This document shows, one piece after another, positions 5,483 through 7,925 of a stretch of DNA of 7,925 nt. The stretch lies in NCBI GenBank assembly GCA_002319875.1, contig DCFS01000189.1:1-7925 (forward strand). The letters run 5' to 3'. The position numbers and the translations under genes are program-made. The DNA is from Treponema sp. UBA1798. Lineage in GTDB: Bacteria; Spirochaetota; Spirochaetia; Treponematales; Treponemataceae. Every line of letters starts with the position of its first letter. Positions within the stretch are counted from its first letter, which is position 1. The notes under the pieces were generated by a model. It had not been told where the DNA came from, ran no database searches, and saw only the letters and a program-made list of their open reading frames with translations.

Positions 5483-6966
5483 TATCCGCGTTTCCAGACA
5501 GGCCCATCCGGAGTATCAGTGATAATAATGCCTCCGGCTGCCAGATCGTTACGGATTTGATCAGCTTTTGCAAAATCCTTCATTTTTTTAGCCTCGGTAC
5601 GCTCTGCTACGAGTCTGTCGACCGCCTGAGCTTCAAGATCACCGGCATGGTCATTCAGTACAGCCGCCGGTTCGGCAGCATTTACCGCATCTGCTTCTTC
5701 ATCGAGGCGCAGGGCGAGAACATTATCCATCGAGCGGGCTAAGGCAAGTGCCGTTTCTGGGGAAAACCGGTTGTCCCGTATAGCTGTCTGAAGCTGACTC
5801 AATGCCTGCGGTGTAGACAGATCGTTTTCCAGTGCCGATTTAAAGCTGTCAAGATATACTTTTGCTTCCGGCGTAACCGTGGACAGGCCAGTTTCCTTCC
5901 CTTTTGCCTGGAGCTTAAGTTTTGCAATCCGCTGGGTAAGAACCCTCCGGGAATTTTTTGCAGAGTCCATTGCATTCCATGAAAACATTACCTGGCTGCG
6001 ATAATGCGCTCCAAGCAGAAAATAGCGGTAATCAAGCGCATCATACCCTTTGTCGATCAGCGACTGGAGCGTGAGGAAATTACCTGCTGATTTCGACATT
6101 TTACCTGCGGCCTCTTCGTTCCCGGAGTTTTTATCTTTCGCAATAACGAGAAACTCGTTATGCAGCCAGTAATTTACCCATTTATGTCCCGTTGCCCCTT
6201 CCGATTGTGCGATTTCATTTGTATGATGAACAGGGATATGATCTATACCGCCGGTATGGATATCGAAATGATCCCCCAGGTACTTCATACTCATGGCTGA
6301 ACATTCAATGTGCCATCCGGGATATCCACGGCCCCAGGGGCTGTCCCAAACCAGTGCCTGATTTTCGAATTTTGATTTGGTAAACCACAATACGAAGTCA
6401 TACGGATTACGTTTGTTTTTGTCGACCCCCACCCGTGCGCCGGCTTTGAGATCGTCAAGATTGAGGTTTGCAAGTTTCCCATAGTCCGGGTACGTTGAAA
6501 CATCATAATACAGATTGCCTCCTGACATATAGGTATGTCCGTTGGCTTCTATACGTCTGATAAGCTGAATCATGTCTTCGATATGCTCTGTTGCCTTGCA
6601 GACGATGTCAGGATGGCGGATATTCAGTCTGTCAATATCATTGAAAAAAGCATCGGTATAAAATTGGGCTACTTCCATGACAGATTCATGTTTTTCCCGT
6701 GCAGATTTAAGCATTTTGTCTTCTCCGGCATCGTTATCTCCGGAAAGATGACCTATATCTGTGATATTCATTACATGTTTTTTTGTATATCCGAGCCATG
6801 TAAGCGTACGGTCGAGGATATCCAGAAAAACATAGGCCCTGAGGTTTCCGATATGCGCATAATTGTATACAGTCGGACCACAGCCGTAAAATCCTGCATA
6901 TCCCTCCTGAATCGGATGAAAATCCTGCAATTCGCGGCCCATAGTATTAAATAATCGCAACCCCAT
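5482..6966 (-). CDS. cysS: Cysteinyl-tRNA synthetase
   Basis: A 494-residue class I aminoacyl-tRNA synthetase that charges tRNA-Cys with cysteine in the cytoplasm. The signatures are complete: CGPTVYNYAHIGN (29-41) holds the HIGH-type motif HIGN, and GKMSKSAGN holds KMSKS (289-293). The zinc site that selects cysteine is present as Cys29, Cys222 (WHIECSAMS), His247 and Glu251 (HHTNEIAQSEG). The C-terminal tail (about 450-494), with FAKADQIRNDLAAGGI and GPVWKRG, is the usual end of the family. Between the HNEFL block and KMSKS there are about 10 extra residues, rich in charged and small side chains, compared with E. coli. ATG 6966 has a strong GGGAGG ribosome site (6981-6976), 9 nt upstream. 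The gene diverges from murB and is followed by the ECF sigma factor 29 bp later, so it probably heads that operon. Confidence 0.97.
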   Translation of the reverse strand: MGLRLFNTMGRELQDFHPIQEGYAGFYGCGPTVYNYAHIGNLRAYVFLDILDRTLTWLGYTKKHVMNITDIGHLSGDNDAGEDKMLKSAREKHESVMEVAQFYTDAFFNDIDRLNIRHPDIVCKATEHIEDMIQLIRRIEANGHTYMSGGNLYYDVSTYPDYGKLANLNLDDLKAGARVGVDKNKRNPYDFVLWFTKSKFENQALVWDSPWGRGYPGWHIECSAMSMKYLGDHFDIHTGGIDHIPVHHTNEIAQSEGATGHKWVNYWLHNEFLVIAKDKNSGNEEAAGKMSKSAGNFLTLQSLIDKGYDALDYRYFLLGAHYRSQVMFSWNAMDSAKNSRRVLTQRIAKLKLQAKGKETGLSTVTPEAKVYLDSFKSALENDLSTPQALSQLQTAIRDNRFSPETALALARSMDNVLALRLDEEADAVNAAEPAAVLNDHAGDLEAQAVDRLVAERTEAKKMKDFAKADQIRNDLAAGGIIITDTPDGPVWKRG

Positions 6967-6975
6967 AGTATCATT

Positions 6976-6981
6976 CCTCCC
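6976..6981 (-). promoter_or_regulatory. Strong ribosome binding site of cysS
   Basis: GGGAGG on the minus strand lies 9 nt before ATG 6966. It is the strongest Shine-Dalgarno match in the window, as expected for a highly translated housekeeping gene. Confidence 0.7.
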
Positions 6982-7019
6982 GGATATACCCGGTCCTCTC
7001 GAAATAAATCCAAAATTCC

Positions 7020-7027
7020 AGTATACT
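7020..7027. promoter_or_regulatory. Palindromic -10 element (AGTATACT) in the cysS/murB divergent gap
   Basis: AGTATACT is a perfect palindrome, so it gives TATACT, a 5-of-6 match to the -10 consensus, on each strand: 7022-7027 plus and 7025-7020 minus. It lies between the divergent cysS and murB starts. Reading plus, transcription would start near 7034, nearly at the murB GTG (7037). Reading minus, it would give cysS a leader of about 47 nt containing the strong ribosome site. I see no good -35 for either direction, so the promoter call is tentative. Confidence 0.35.
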
Positions 7028-7036
7028 CAGCTTATT

Positions 7037-7925
7037 GTGTATACTCTACGGGAAATAGCTGAAAATTTCAAGACAGACGGTGATTTTAAAGGGACCGTGC
7101 TTTGTGATGAACCGATGATACTGCATACAACATTCCGGGTAGGAGGACCTGCTCCTCTGTTTATTGAACCGGCAGACATACCGTCTCTTGAAAGGGTTTT
7201 GAATGTTTTTCAAAAGGAAAGTATCCCCTGGTTCATACTTGGCGGCGGAAGTAATGTCGTTGTTTCCGATGCCGGTTTCGATGGGGCTGTTATTTCAACG
7301 TGTGGACTGAAAGGAATACAGAATCCGGAACGTGAAGCAGCTGTCGGTGCGGATAACACGCAGACATGCATCAAATGCGGTGCCGGTGTCCCGATGGCAG
7401 CTCTTGTCAGCTATTGTACAGGGCAGGTATTTTCCGGTCTGGAGCCGTTTGCCGGATTACCGGGTACGGCGGGTGGTGCTGTTTATATGAATGCCCGCTG
7501 TTTCGGTCGTTCTGTCAGTGATATACTTGAATCCGTTATGTATGTTGATCCCGGGGTTCCCGGAGTGAAAACGTATCAGTTTAATGTTTCTGACTGGGAT
7601 TATAAAAAATCTCCGTTCCAGTGTACTGACCGTATAGTTGTTTCCGTGTCTTTCCGTGTAATCAGGCTGGATCCGGTTGAAAAGAGCAAGCAGGTTATGC
7701 TTTGCGCCGGTTATGTAGCAGAGCGTAATGAAAAAGGCCATTTTCGTTATCCGTCTGCCGGCAGCGTCTTTAAAAATAACCGGGCATTCGGGAAACCGAC
7801 AGGGAAAATCATAGACGAGGCAGGTTTATGCGGTACAAAAATCGGCGGTGCACAGATTGCTCCCTGGCATGGAAATATTATTATAAATGTGAACAACGCA
7901 ACACAGGCTGACATACGCCGGCTTG
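7037..7925 (+). CDS. murB: UDP-N-acetylenolpyruvoylglucosamine reductase, C-terminal end cut by window edge
   Basis: A flavoenzyme of peptidoglycan precursor synthesis that reduces UDP-GlcNAc-enolpyruvate to UDP-MurNAc with NADPH in the cytoplasm. The 296 visible residues include LHTTFRVGGPA (29-39), the FAD-binding LGGGSNVVVSD (68-78), GLEPFAGLPGTAGGAVYMNA (134-153) and YPSAGSVFKN (238-247), with Ser243 the expected catalytic proton donor. The last catalytic residue, a Glu near the C-terminus, lies beyond the window. Two conserved spots differ: NARCFG replaces the usual NAGAYG, and YKKSPF stands where the family has Y-R-x-S-x-F, so the catalytic Arg position is Lys190. There is no in-frame ATG before the family N-terminus. 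GTG 7037 gives the expected 25-30 residues ahead of HTTFRVGG, but it has no Shine-Dalgarno, and the candidate -10 lies only 10 bp upstream, so the mRNA may be nearly leaderless. The exact start is uncertain; the identity is not. Confidence 0.93.
   Translation, partial: MYTLREIAENFKTDGDFKGTVLCDEPMILHTTFRVGGPAPLFIEPADIPSLERVLNVFQKESIPWFILGGGSNVVVSDAGFDGAVISTCGLKGIQNPEREAAVGADNTQTCIKCGAGVPMAALVSYCTGQVFSGLEPFAGLPGTAGGAVYMNARCFGRSVSDILESVMYVDPGVPGVKTYQFNVSDWDYKKSPFQCTDRIVVSVSFRVIRLDPVEKSKQVMLCAGYVAERNEKGHFRYPSAGSVFKNNRAFGKPTGKIIDEAGLCGTKIGGAQIAPWHGNIIINVNNATQADIRRL

Noticed and set aside
5490..5580. Possible ECF-type autoregulatory promoter at the 3' end of cysS (TTGCAA, 16 bp, TAACGA)
   Set aside because: The match is poor to both usual ECF elements (an AAC-type -35 and CGT-type -10) and lies in coding sequence; it is not distinguishable from chance.
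6535..6954. Plus-strand reading frame of 139 codons opposite cysS
   Set aside because: CysS is complete and firmly identified on the other strand; this translation is a Cys/Ile/Phe-rich shadow without domain signals.
6978..6993. Near-palindrome CCGGATATACCCGG as an operator in the cysS leader
   Set aside because: The symmetry is mainly the CCGG ends, and it overlaps the cysS ribosome site; there is no second copy or known operator match.
1..7925. CRISPR arrays, tRNA or rRNA genes, insertion sequences, riboswitches
   Set aside because: I saw no spaced direct repeats, no tRNA cloverleaf-like arms, no transposase-like protein and no long structured leader; intergenic gaps are all under about 90 bp.

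Overview
The window is about 7.9 kb of gene-dense, moderate-GC bacterial chromosome and almost certainly comes from a spirochaete, most likely a Treponema. Three things point there. The uridylate kinase is of the archaeal/spirochaete type rather than ordinary bacterial PyrH. Several exported proteins have spirochaete-style relaxed lipoboxes. The order murB / cysS / ECF sigma factor is, as I recall it, also found in Treponema pallidum. I cannot name the species.

Layout, left to right. A PEGA-domain lipoprotein gene runs off the left edge on the minus strand (1-347). It lies 31 bp downstream of radC (379-1035, minus). An 86-bp divergent gap follows, then a plus-strand lipoprotein with a glucosaminidase (peptidoglycan hydrolase) domain (1122-1715). 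Its stop codon abuts the stop of the convergent uridylate kinase gene (1716-2423, minus) with no bases between. The kinase gene has its own extended -10 promoter in the 56-bp gap behind it. Further right is a minus-strand cluster read from right to left: cysS (5482-6966), an ECF sigma factor (4886-5452), a zinc-finger anti-sigma factor (4198-4902) and a membrane-anchored TIG/transglutaminase-like protein (2480-4201). Divergent from cysS, and cut by the right edge, is murB (from 7037, plus).

How the genes work together. The sigma, anti-sigma and TIG/transglutaminase-like genes overlap by 17 and 4 bp, so they are probably translationally coupled. They look like one envelope-signalling unit: a cytoplasmic sigma factor, its membrane-spanning inhibitor, and a large exported protein whose transglutaminase fold seems to lack the catalytic cysteine. 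The flanking genes include two cell-wall enzymes (MurB and the glucosaminidase) and housekeeping genes (cysS, UMP kinase, radC). I found no mobile element, CRISPR array, tRNA or rRNA. No stretch longer than 300 bp lacks a gene. I see no wholly new system. The most interesting points are the apparently inactive transglutaminase in the sigma operon, a Lys at the expected catalytic Arg of MurB, and a symmetric -10 element between cysS and murB.
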